Source: Candidatus Glassiibacteriota bacterium
Lineage (GTDB): Bacteria; Gemmatimonadota; Glassbacteria; GWA2-58-10
NCBI GenBank assembly: GCA_030604975.1
Contig: JAUVUV010000086.1
Coordinates: 1 to 7,980 of the forward strand
Direction of reading: 5' to 3'
Length of the DNA stretch: 7,980 nt
Positions 1-5,808 of this stretch are shown piece after piece. The translations under genes were made by a program, and so were the position numbers. How positions within the stretch are numbered: position 1 is the first letter of the stretch; each line of letters starts with the position of its first letter. Below the pieces are notes generated by a model. It worked only from the letters and a program-made list of their open reading frames with translations, searched no databases and had not been told where the DNA came from.

Positions 1-2
1 AC

Positions 3-593
3 TTGGCACGGCTGAGCGGTCTTGTTGGGATCCAGCCTGAGAACCTCGAGGCATTACTCGAGGGTGAAAGCTATACTTTCAGCGCTATTCAAGGGAACCT
101 TCAGGGCAGCGCCCTGATCTCGCTCAAAGCGGCAGGGAAAGAGCCTGATCAGGGGCTGGCGATTTGCCTGCTGAGATCAGGACAGTGGCAGCCGCTTCAA
201 ACCTATTTCGACCCAGCTACCGGGACTTACAGCGCCAGGACCGGCAAACTGGGTACTTTTGCACTCCGTCCGTCCGGTGCAGGCAGTGCAAGCTTGCCGA
301 AAGCAGGCTCCTTCTGGCTGGAACAGAACAGCCCCAACCCCTTTAACCCGACAACTTTTATTACTTATTCTGTACCGGGCCCTGATCCGGTCGAAAGGCT
401 CACGATAAGGATTTACAACCTGCGCGGCCAACTGGTCCGCACATTGGTCGATGCTTCAAGGCAGCCGGGAACCTATTCGGTTCAGTGGAACGGCAAATCG
501 GATGACGGCCAGGATCTGCCGAGCGGGGTTTATTTCTATCGAATGAATGCGCCTGACACGGCTATCACACGGAAAATGGTGCTTTTACGTTAG
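3..593 (+). CDS. C-terminal part of an exported protein with a FlgD-type Ig-like / type IX-like sorting tail (5' end outside window)
   Basis: The reading frame is open from the first bases, so this is the 3' end of a larger gene; the first in-frame codon is a TTG that I read as an internal Leu, not a start. The last ~90 residues form a FlgD-like Ig fold: 'NSPNPFNPTT' (about residues 109-118), then a beta-rich stretch with 'LTIRIYNLRGQLVRTL', 'GTYSVQWNGKSDDGQ', 'LPSGVYFYRM' and a final 'KMVLLR'. In families such as Pfam FlgD_ig and TIGR04183 this tail ends large secreted or surface proteins, often peptidases or adhesins, and in Bacteroidetes it directs type IX secretion. The ~80 residues before it look like a beta domain ('TYSARTGKLGTFAL') that often precedes such tails. 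The catalytic or binding part lies upstream and cannot be seen, so the function is unknown. The stop is TAG at 591-593, 32 bases before the next gene. Confidence 0.85.
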   Translation: MARLSGLVGIQPENLEALLEGESYTFSAIQGNLQGSALISLKAAGKEPDQGLAICLLRSGQWQPLQTYFDPATGTYSARTGKLGTFALRPSGAGSASLPKAGSFWLEQNSPNPFNPTTFITYSVPGPDPVERLTIRIYNLRGQLVRTLVDASRQPGTYSVQWNGKSDDGQDLPSGVYFYRMNAPDTAITRKMVLLR

Positions 594-625
594 CAGAGGC
601 AAGGTTTCACCACGGAGACGCGAGG

Positions 626-1246
626 ATGAGAACAGCAGTTTATATACTCATGGTTACCCTGACTTTGATTGCCTGCACTACACCGGCTGCTCCGGAATTC
701 AACCTCAGGCCGAGCTATCTGAACGAGGTCTTCAGGGGATGGGCGTTTTTCAGTGACGGCAACCACGGGCTGGCTTCCACAAGCTTCCGGATCGCCATAG
801 AGGCGGACGAGCAGAGAATTTGGCCGGAAGCCCATATCGGGCTTGGCTGGAGCCTGGCCATGCAGGATTCCCTGACAAAGTCGATCAATAATTTCAACAC
901 AGCGCTGTCAAGGCAGCCTTTGAGCGCAAAGGACAGTCTCTCTATTTTCGCCGGGATGAGCCTGGCCTATCGTGATGTAACTCCGCCGAATTTCATCCTG
1001 GTCAGGGATAATGCTCTCGCTGTTCTGGAAAAAGATCCCAACTTTGTTTTCGAATACAAACAGTCGATCAATGCGGATGACCTCCGGGCCGTGCTTGCCG
1101 GGGCTTATTTCAACCTCTCCCAGTACGAGGAGGCGGCTGCAATCGCAGACCCTGACAGCCTGCTCGATCCGGAATCCGCTTCTTACCAAACTGAATTGCT
1201 GACCAAAATAAATTTACTGATCATGCTCAGCCGGGAAGGAGAGTGA
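626..1246 (+). CDS. TPR-like outer-membrane or periplasmic lipoprotein
   Basis: A 206-residue protein with a lipoprotein signal: a short basic N-terminus, a hydrophobic stretch and the lipobox L-I-A-C with the acceptor Cys at 17. The mature part is helical and resembles degenerate tetratricopeptide repeats ('AFFSDGNHGLASTSFRIAIEAD', then 'AHIGLGWSLAMQDSLTKSINNFNTAL', and later 'AVLAGAYFNLSQYEEAAAIAD'). The ATG at 626 is preceded by GGAG at 614-617, 8 bases upstream. It ends with TGA at 1244-1246, only 4 bases before the next start, whose ribosome binding site lies inside this gene's last codons, so the two genes are probably co-translated. TPR lipoproteins usually act as scaffolds for envelope complexes; no partner can be named from sequence. 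It has no enzymatic motif. The lipobox is clear; the TPR call is a by-eye judgement. Confidence 0.8.
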   Translation: MRTAVYILMVTLTLIACTTPAAPEFNLRPSYLNEVFRGWAFFSDGNHGLASTSFRIAIEADEQRIWPEAHIGLGWSLAMQDSLTKSINNFNTALSRQPLSAKDSLSIFAGMSLAYRDVTPPNFILVRDNALAVLEKDPNFVFEYKQSINADDLRAVLAGAYFNLSQYEEAAAIADPDSLLDPESASYQTELLTKINLLIMLSREGE

Positions 1247-1250
1247 TCGA

Positions 1251-2150
1251 TTGAAAGCGAGAAATCTCACATGCTTTTTGCTTCTTGCCGTTTTTCTGTC
1301 GTCCTTAGGCCTGGCTGCGCCGCCCCAGAGCGTGGAGAACCTCTTTCTGGCCAAGGAACACGCGGCGCGCGGGGATCAGTATATGGAGATAAACCTCTGG
1401 GACGAGGCTGAACAGGAGTACTGGAAAGCGGTTGCTTTCGACTATGCAAACAGTAAGGCGCGGCAGGGACTCGGTGATGTCTACCGCAGGAAAGAAATGT
1501 ACGACAAGGCTGTCGAGAATTATCAGATAGCGCTCGATAATCAGCTCGACAATGTAGATATCCAGTATCTGATAAGCCTCTCATATTACGACAGCCACCA
1601 GTACGAACTGGCGGGGATTGCCGCAAAGAAAGCCCTGCAGATGAATCCCGAGCTGGCCAAGGCGGAAAACCTGGTGCGGCTGAGCGAGGCGAAACAACGT
1701 GAACAAACCATGGAGCTGGACATCCTGCGCCGGAAAGAGGAAGACGCACTGGCGAGTTTTCGTCAGATTCAGGAAGAAAAGGAAGGTGTTTTTGTTGGCT
1801 CGCTAATCCCGGGCTGGCGGCTGATCCAGACCGCGGAACGTAAGACGATGTGGACCAGATACACTATTCTGGGCGCCACTGCCGGGCTGATGCTGGGCGG
1901 TTATTTCCTTCGCAGCGCCGGACAGGACGCCTACGATCAGGCCGCCACCGCAATCGGCAAGGAATACTACCTCGACCGGGTGGACCTGGGACAAACACGC
2001 TTTAAATATGGCGGTTACATGATTGATGCCGCTCTATGCATGTTTGCCCTGAATCTGGCAGACTCGTTCCTGTTCAAGGGCAAGATTTTCGGCGGACGGA
2101 CAAGGGTCAAGCCAAGCCTGCCCGACCGCGAAAGGCACACCCGCTATTGA
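1251..2150 (+). CDS. Exported TPR protein with DUF5683-like membrane C-terminus
   Basis: A 299-residue protein starting at TTG 1251, chosen because AAGGAG (1236-1241) lies 9 bases upstream and the product then begins with a signal peptide (residues 1 to about 23, ending 'LGLAAPP'). Three TPR-like units follow at about 36-69, 70-103 and 104-136 ('AEQEYWKAVAFDYANSKARQG', 'AVENYQIALDNQ', 'AAKKALQMNPELAKA'), then a charged helical or coiled-coil stretch (~140-178). The C-terminal third holds 'SLIPGWRLIQ' and two hydrophobic segments at about 204-220 and 254-275. That order resembles DUF5683, a small membrane domain found after TPRs in FCB-group proteins, where the opening motif is usually PG-G-Q; here the Q/G position reads W-R, so the match is partial. 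It is operonic with the preceding lipoprotein and is followed by a terminator. Role inferred: envelope scaffold; specific function unknown. Confidence 0.82.
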   Translation: MKARNLTCFLLLAVFLSSLGLAAPPQSVENLFLAKEHAARGDQYMEINLWDEAEQEYWKAVAFDYANSKARQGLGDVYRRKEMYDKAVENYQIALDNQLDNVDIQYLISLSYYDSHQYELAGIAAKKALQMNPELAKAENLVRLSEAKQREQTMELDILRRKEEDALASFRQIQEEKEGVFVGSLIPGWRLIQTAERKTMWTRYTILGATAGLMLGGYFLRSAGQDAYDQAATAIGKEYYLDRVDLGQTRFKYGGYMIDAALCMFALNLADSFLFKGKIFGGRTRVKPSLPDRERHTRY

Positions 2151-2181
2151 AAAATGACTCTTATATCGCATTTAAGGACTA

Positions 2182-2248
2182 ATCAAGTCTTCCCTTGATA
2201 ATTACCTGCCCCTGTCCGTCTCGAGGCCTTCCTGTCAAGGGAAGGCTT
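2182..2248 (+). promoter_or_regulatory. Competing stem structures overlapping the terminator
   Basis: Bases 2185-2200 can pair continuously with 2233-2248: 16 pairs including two G-T wobbles, with a 10-bp perfect core of CTTCCCTTGA (2189-2198) against TCAAGGGAAG (2235-2244). This excludes the short terminator stem (2226-2232 with 2240-2246) because both use the same 3' arm. A third small hairpin, ATCAAG (2182-2187) with CTTGAT (2194-2199), would compete with the long stem. The geometry resembles an attenuator, but the long stem also abuts the T-run and could itself terminate, so it may simply be a stronger form of the same terminator. I recognise no riboswitch class here. Pairings are read directly; function is inference. 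Confidence 0.4.
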
Positions 2249-2252
2249 TTTT
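2226..2252 (+). terminator. Rho-independent terminator after the TPR gene pair
   Basis: A perfect 7-bp stem, GCCTTCC (2226-2232) with GGAAGGC (2240-2246), has a 7-base loop and is followed directly by six T (2247-2252). It lies 76 bases past the stop of the TPR/DUF5683 gene and on the correct strand, so it should end that transcript. Its 3' arm is also part of a longer alternative pairing with 2185-2200, listed separately. Confidence 0.8.
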
Positions 2253-2284
2253 GTTCATCGCTACAATGCCCCGTACTTTGTAAT

Positions 2285-2307
2285 TTAAAGGACAAAAAAT
2301 CCTTTAA
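2285..2307 (+). repeat. Perfect 8-bp inverted repeat upstream of the radical SAM gene
   Basis: TTAAAGGA (2285-2292) and TCCTTTAA (2300-2307) are exact reverse complements around a 7-base A-rich centre. An outer GTAC (2273-2276) and GTAC (2308-2311) can extend the structure with an internal loop. It ends 42 bases before the ATG at 2350. It could be an operator for a dimeric regulator or an mRNA hairpin. No T-run follows it, so it is not a standard terminator. I found no good -35/-10 pair between here and the gene. Confidence 0.35.
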
Positions 2308-2349
2308 GTACAGCATGTTTTAACCCATATTAACAGTTTATCTGTATGA

Positions 2350-4005
2350 ATGGTTAATTTTAAACAGAGGAAAAAGAATTTGCCCCGCTTCGCTGCCCTG
2401 GAAAGGTTACGAAAGAAAATCCTGGCTGGAGAAACAGGCACGATCGTTAAAACTGGCTACTGTCCACTCGAGGTAGGGATCGTGGCTCTGTCTCCCTATG
2501 CAACTGTGATGGACAGTCTCGGTTTTCAAACCGTTTATCGCCTTTTCAACGAGCATCCGGAGGTCCGGTGCGAGAGGATTTTTCCCCTGGACCGGAGAGT
2601 GGGCGAAGAAAATGGCGAATGGCTTTCTCTGGAATCGGGGAGGAAGTCCCGGGATTTCCCGGTTCTTGCCGCCTCGATCTCTTACGAACAGGAGGTGCTC
2701 AGGCTGCCCGTGATCCTTCAAGATGCGCGAATTCCCCTATATACTGAAGAACGCGCCGATAACTCTCCGATCGTGTTTTGCGGCGGGCCGGTAATCACGG
2801 CCAACCCGGAACCGGCAGCCGCCTTTATCGATGTTTGCGGAATCGGAGATTCCGAAAGGCTCGTGCCAGAGTTTGCCGAGCTCTGGCTTGCAGCCTTGGA
2901 ACAGGGCTGGAACCGGGAACGACTGCTTGCCGAGCTGGCCGAAAGGCCAGGATTTTATGTGCCAGCCTTGTATAAAATAAAGACTGTCGAGGGTGGATAT
3001 CCGGTTGTGCCTGCACCGGAACGAAACGAGGCTCCCCGCAAAGTCCAGCGGGTGACCACCTCTCTTGACCGCACACCGGTCCACAGCGTGATTGTCTCAA
3101 ATGCCACCCATTTCAAGGGAATGTTCCTGGTCGAAGTCGCCCGCGGCTGCCGCTGGAACTGCCGATTCTGTCTTGTCTGTCAGGTAAACCGCCCGTACCG
3201 CTACGTGGAGGCGAAGCGCGTTATAGAAGTGCTTGATGCAGTTCCACCAGAGGCCCGGGCGATCGGACTGGTGGGAGCCAATCTCTGCGACCACCCTGAA
3301 CTGGAGATGATAATCGAAGAGGTTGCCCGCAGAGGTTTTCGCCTGGGAGTTTCTTCCCTGCGGGTGGATACGGTTAGTGAGGGCCTGCTGGAGCTGCTCA
3401 AAGCCTGTAAGGTGAAAAGCCTGACTCTTGCGCCGGAGACAGCAAGCCAAAAGTTGCTTGCCCGAATCGGTAAGCGCTATATTCCCGAGTGCTTATTTGA
3501 GGTGGTGGAGTTGATTGCAAAAACCGGGTTCGACAGTCTCAAACTCTATTATATGGCAGGCTTGCCTGGCGAACAAAGCCAGGACAGGCAGGAGCTCATC
3601 TCTCAGGTTAAAGAACTCGCCGGCCTTGTCGGCCCTCGAATGAGGCTGAAAATAAGCTTGAACACGTATGTCCCCAAGCCTCAGACCGCCTTGCAGGACG
3701 AGTCGATATTTTACGCTGCGCAGATTAAGCAGGCGGTCCGCCAGATCAGGCGTGGACTGGCCGGGCTCGGGGCGAAAGTGCAGTTTCAAGCAGGATCGGT
3801 TGCTGAATCTCTGGCCCAGGCAGCGCTTTCGCTGGGTGACAGAACAATGGCCCGGGCAGTGGTGCGCACGGCAACCGGCGGCGGGCGCTTTCTGGACTGT
3901 TTGACTCTGGAAGGAATCGAGCTGGAACCGGTTTTGTTCAAAAGAAAAAAGCCCACAATCGAGCATCCCTGGAGCGTGCTTGAATGTGAGCCCTTGCAAG
4001 ACTGA
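2350..4005 (+). CDS. Radical SAM protein, TIGR03960-like, with degenerate B12-binding-type N-terminal domain
   Basis: A 551-residue iron-sulfur enzyme. The radical SAM motif CxxxCxxC is intact at C267, C271 and C274 ('RGCRWNCRFC'), with another Cys at 277; these three Cys ligate the [4Fe-4S] cluster that cleaves S-adenosylmethionine. Later family-like stretches are 'SLRVDTVSEGLLELL' and 'SLTLAPETASQKLLARIGK'. The N-terminal ~220 residues resemble a cobalamin-binding-type Rossmann domain without the DxHxxG motif: 'MDSLGFQTVYRLFNE', 'ERIFPLD', 'GGPVITANPEP' (GGP at 145-147) and 'IGDSE'. This layout fits TIGR03960, whose reaction is not known and whose members are often fused or adjacent to a DUF2344 domain (TIGR03936); none is seen here. 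The ATG at 2350 has no Shine-Dalgarno sequence. A TTG at 2380, preceded by AGAGG (2366-2370) at 9 bases, is a good alternative start and would remove 10 residues. It stands alone, convergent with rpmB. Confidence 0.85.
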   Translation: MVNFKQRKKNLPRFAALERLRKKILAGETGTIVKTGYCPLEVGIVALSPYATVMDSLGFQTVYRLFNEHPEVRCERIFPLDRRVGEENGEWLSLESGRKSRDFPVLAASISYEQEVLRLPVILQDARIPLYTEERADNSPIVFCGGPVITANPEPAAAFIDVCGIGDSERLVPEFAELWLAALEQGWNRERLLAELAERPGFYVPALYKIKTVEGGYPVVPAPERNEAPRKVQRVTTSLDRTPVHSVIVSNATHFKGMFLVEVARGCRWNCRFCLVCQVNRPYRYVEAKRVIEVLDAVPPEARAIGLVGANLCDHPELEMIIEEVARRGFRLGVSSLRVDTVSEGLLELLKACKVKSLTLAPETASQKLLARIGKRYIPECLFEVVELIAKTGFDSLKLYYMAGLPGEQSQDRQELISQVKELAGLVGPRMRLKISLNTYVPKPQTALQDESIFYAAQIKQAVRQIRRGLAGLGAKVQFQAGSVAESLAQAALSLGDRTMARAVVRTATGGGRFLDCLTLEGIELEPVLFKRKKPTIEHPWSVLECEPLQD

Positions 4006-4013
4006 TATTATGG

Positions 4014-4028
4014 CAGGCTATCAGCCTG
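4014..4028. terminator. Possible weak terminator hairpin between convergent genes
   Basis: CAGGCT (4014-4019) and AGCCTG (4023-4028) form a perfect 6-bp stem with a 3-base loop, 8 bases after the stop of the radical SAM gene and 52 bases beyond the 3' end of rpmB on the other strand. The position between convergent genes suits a bidirectional terminator. However, there is no clear T-run on either side, so intrinsic termination is doubtful. Confidence 0.3.
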
Positions 4029-4080
4029 ATTAATAGATTCAGCTAGGCCAACGCTCTGTGCGGTGAAATAAAATAATGCT

Positions 4081-4272
4081 TCAGACAGCTTTTGCCACCC
4101 GGTCGCTGCGAATACAACGAGTGCAGACCCGCATCCGGCGGTTTACACCCCCGTAGTTGACCTTGATCCGCTGAAGGTTTGGCAAGAAACGACGTTTGGT
4201 TTTATTATGGGCGTGGGAAACATTGTTACCCGATACGGGCCTTTTCCCACATACTTGACAGACTCTGGACAT
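4081..4272 (-). CDS. rpmB: 50S ribosomal protein L28, zinc-binding (C+) form
   Basis: A 63-residue protein matching bacterial L28 over its full length: the start 'MSRVCQVCGKRP', then 'SGNNVSHAHNKTKRRFLPNLQ' and a C-terminal 'RMRVCTRC'. L28 binds 23S rRNA near the E-site side of the large subunit. Two CxxC pairs (C5/C8 and C50/C53) mark the zinc-binding form; zinc-free paralogues lack these. I start at ATG 4272 rather than an in-frame ATG at 4296 because the GGAGG (4281-4277) sits 4 bases ahead of the former and the family begins with MSR. It is a single gene on the minus strand, convergent with the radical SAM gene and divergent from the sugar dehydrogenase. rpmG (L33), often its neighbour in proteobacteria, is not here. 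Confidence 0.95.
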   Translation of the reverse strand: MSRVCQVCGKRPVSGNNVSHAHNKTKRRFLPNLQRIKVNYGGVNRRMRVCTRCIRSDRVAKAV

Positions 4273-4301
4273 TTTTCCTCCATATAATTTTCGCAATCTG
4301 T

Positions 4302-4330
4302 AATCTATTAAATTTTTCTTATTTTTGCAA
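4302..4330 (-). promoter_or_regulatory. rpmB: Candidate rpmB promoter
   Basis: On the minus strand TTGCAA (4330-4325) and TAGATT (4307-4302) are separated by 17 bases; each matches the sigma-70 consensus at 4 of 6 positions, and the start of transcription would fall about 20-25 bases before ATG 4272. An alternative TATAAA (4340-4335) lies further upstream without a good -35. The whole 4273-4479 stretch is AT-rich, so chance matches are likely. Confidence 0.25.
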
Positions 4331-4377
4331 TATCTTTATATATTCCCTTGAAAAGGGTAATCCAAGGTAGTTTTTAA

Positions 4378-4406
4378 TTGACTTGAAAGCGCGGGAAAAT
4401 TAAATT
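4378..4406 (+). promoter_or_regulatory. Candidate promoter for the sugar dehydrogenase-tol cluster
   Basis: TTGACT (4378-4383, 5 of 6 to the -35 consensus) is followed after 17 bases by TAAATT (4401-4406, 4 of 6 to the -10). It would leave a leader of about 65 bases before TTG 4480. A perfect TATAAT at 4441-4446 lies closer to the gene but has no recognisable -35 at 16-18 bases and no extended -10 TG, so which one is used is undecided. Confidence 0.35.
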
Positions 4407-4479
4407 TTTAAGCTTAAATACCAGTAAGTTAGGCCGAAAATATAATCATTTTTTCTTAATTTGTGACTAGAGGCTAATC

Positions 4480-5781
4480 TTGGATTTAATCAAAAAGATC
4501 GAAAACCGCAGGGCTGAAATAGCTATTATCGGTTTGGGCTATGTGGGTTTTCCGCTGGCTGTGGAGTTTGCCTCAAAGGGGTTTTCCGTTACCGGAATCG
4601 ATATAGATGAGGTAAAGGTTAAGGTTATCAACCACTGCGGCAGCTACATCCCTGATGTCGATCCGGAAGATGTCTCCCCGCTTGTTAAGGCAGGCAAACT
4701 GAGAGCGACCACGGATTTTAGCGTTTTGTCGGATGTGGACGCAATGTCGATCTGTGTTCCCACGCCGCTGAATAAAACGAAAAATCCGGATGTATCTTTC
4801 ATCCTCTCCGCAAGCGAGGAAATTAAAAAACGCCTGCACCCGGGACAGCTCTTAGTGCTTGAAAGCACTACTTATCCCAGTACGACCGAGGAGCTTATCC
4901 GGCCGATGATGGAGGAAACCGGCCTCAAGGCCGGAAAGGATTTCTACCTCGCTTTCAGCCCTGAGCGGGTCGATCCCGGCAACAAGGTCTACACGATCCG
5001 CAACACCCCAAAGGTGATCGGAGCCTGCACGCCGGAGTGTCTTAAGCACGCCGCAGCCTATTATTCCCAGATCGTCGAGAAAGTAGTCCCGGTCTCAAGC
5101 AGCGACACCGCCGAAATGGTCAAGCTGATGGAAAACACTTTCCGCGCGGTGAATATCGCCCTGGTCAACGAGGTTGCCCTGATGTGCGATGTCCTGGGTA
5201 TCAATGTCTGGGAGGTTATCGAGGCCGCAGCCAGCAAACCGTTCGGATACATGCCGTTCAAGCCTGGCCCGGGTCTCGGAGGGCACTGCATCCCTATCGA
5301 TCCGCATTACCTGTCCTGGAAGCTGAAAAGCCTCAATTACTACGCCCGCTTTATCGAACTGGCCGGTGAGATCAACTCCAGCATGCCAGCCTACGTGGTA
5401 CGGAAAGTTATCGATGCGCTCAACAGCATCGAGCGCAGTGTGAAAGGCTCCAGGATTCTCGTGATGGGTGTCGCTTACAAGAAAGATATCGATGATGTGC
5501 GTGAATCCCCGGCACTGGATGTGGTGAAACTCCTCCAGCTCAAAGGCGGCGAGATACTTTTCTCCGATCCTTTCGTGCAGGAATTAAAGATGAACGACAA
5601 GATTCTCACCAGCCAGCAACTGACCCCCGATCTTGTCAGAAGCACGCATTGTCTCGTTGTCACCACTGACCACACAGTCTTCGATTACAGGATGGTTCTT
5701 GAAAACGCCACGATGATTGTCGATGCCCGGAACGCGTTCGGTTCACGCGGTCTTAAATCGGATAAAATAATTCATCTCTGA
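4480..5781 (+). CDS. UDP-sugar dehydrogenase, WbpA-like (nucleotide sugar 6-dehydrogenase)
   Basis: A 433-residue cytoplasmic enzyme of the UDP-glucose/GDP-mannose dehydrogenase family, which oxidises C6 of a nucleotide sugar to the acid in two NAD+-dependent steps. Visible parts are the N-terminal Rossmann motif GLGYVG (18-23), 'ESTTYPSTTEE', 'AFSPERVDPGN', the central-domain stretch 'KLMENTFRAVNIALVNE', the active-site motif 'GPGLGGHCIPIDP' with catalytic Cys270, and a C-terminal UDP-binding domain ('GVAYKKDIDDVRESPALDV'). 'ESTTYP' and 'FSPERVDPGN' are closest to WbpA-type UDP-N-acetylglucosamine 6-dehydrogenases, but substrate cannot be fixed by eye. Such enzymes supply uronic acids for capsule, O-antigen or exopolysaccharide. 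The start is TTG 4480, with TAGAGG (4468-4473) 6 bases ahead and the family N-terminus following. tolQ begins 27 bases after its stop, so co-transcription is likely. Confidence 0.93.
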   Translation: MDLIKKIENRRAEIAIIGLGYVGFPLAVEFASKGFSVTGIDIDEVKVKVINHCGSYIPDVDPEDVSPLVKAGKLRATTDFSVLSDVDAMSICVPTPLNKTKNPDVSFILSASEEIKKRLHPGQLLVLESTTYPSTTEELIRPMMEETGLKAGKDFYLAFSPERVDPGNKVYTIRNTPKVIGACTPECLKHAAAYYSQIVEKVVPVSSSDTAEMVKLMENTFRAVNIALVNEVALMCDVLGINVWEVIEAAASKPFGYMPFKPGPGLGGHCIPIDPHYLSWKLKSLNYYARFIELAGEINSSMPAYVVRKVIDALNSIERSVKGSRILVMGVAYKKDIDDVRESPALDVVKLLQLKGGEILFSDPFVQELKMNDKILTSQQLTPDLVRSTHCLVVTTDHTVFDYRMVLENATMIVDARNAFGSRGLKSDKIIHL

Positions 5782-5808
5782 GAAAAGTACGCCAGAAAGG
5801 GAGGATAA

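Noticed and set aside
3..5. TTG at the window edge as a true start codon
   Set aside because: The protein begins mid-domain with no signal peptide, while its tail type belongs to large exported proteins; the gene almost certainly continues upstream.
1267..1749. 160-codon minus-strand open frame
   Set aside because: It lies fully inside the TPR/DUF5683 gene and its product is a low-complexity Arg/Pro/Ser-rich string with no family motif; the plus-strand gene has a signal peptide, TPRs and a good ribosome binding site.
3493..3999. 168-codon minus-strand open frame opposite the radical SAM gene
   Set aside because: It is antisense to a well-supported gene, has no upstream ribosome binding site that I can see, and has no recognisable motif.
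4273..4296. Longer L28 starting at ATG 4296
   Set aside because: The added codons encode the ribosome binding site itself (GGAGGA), and L28 proteins begin with MSR at ATG 4272.
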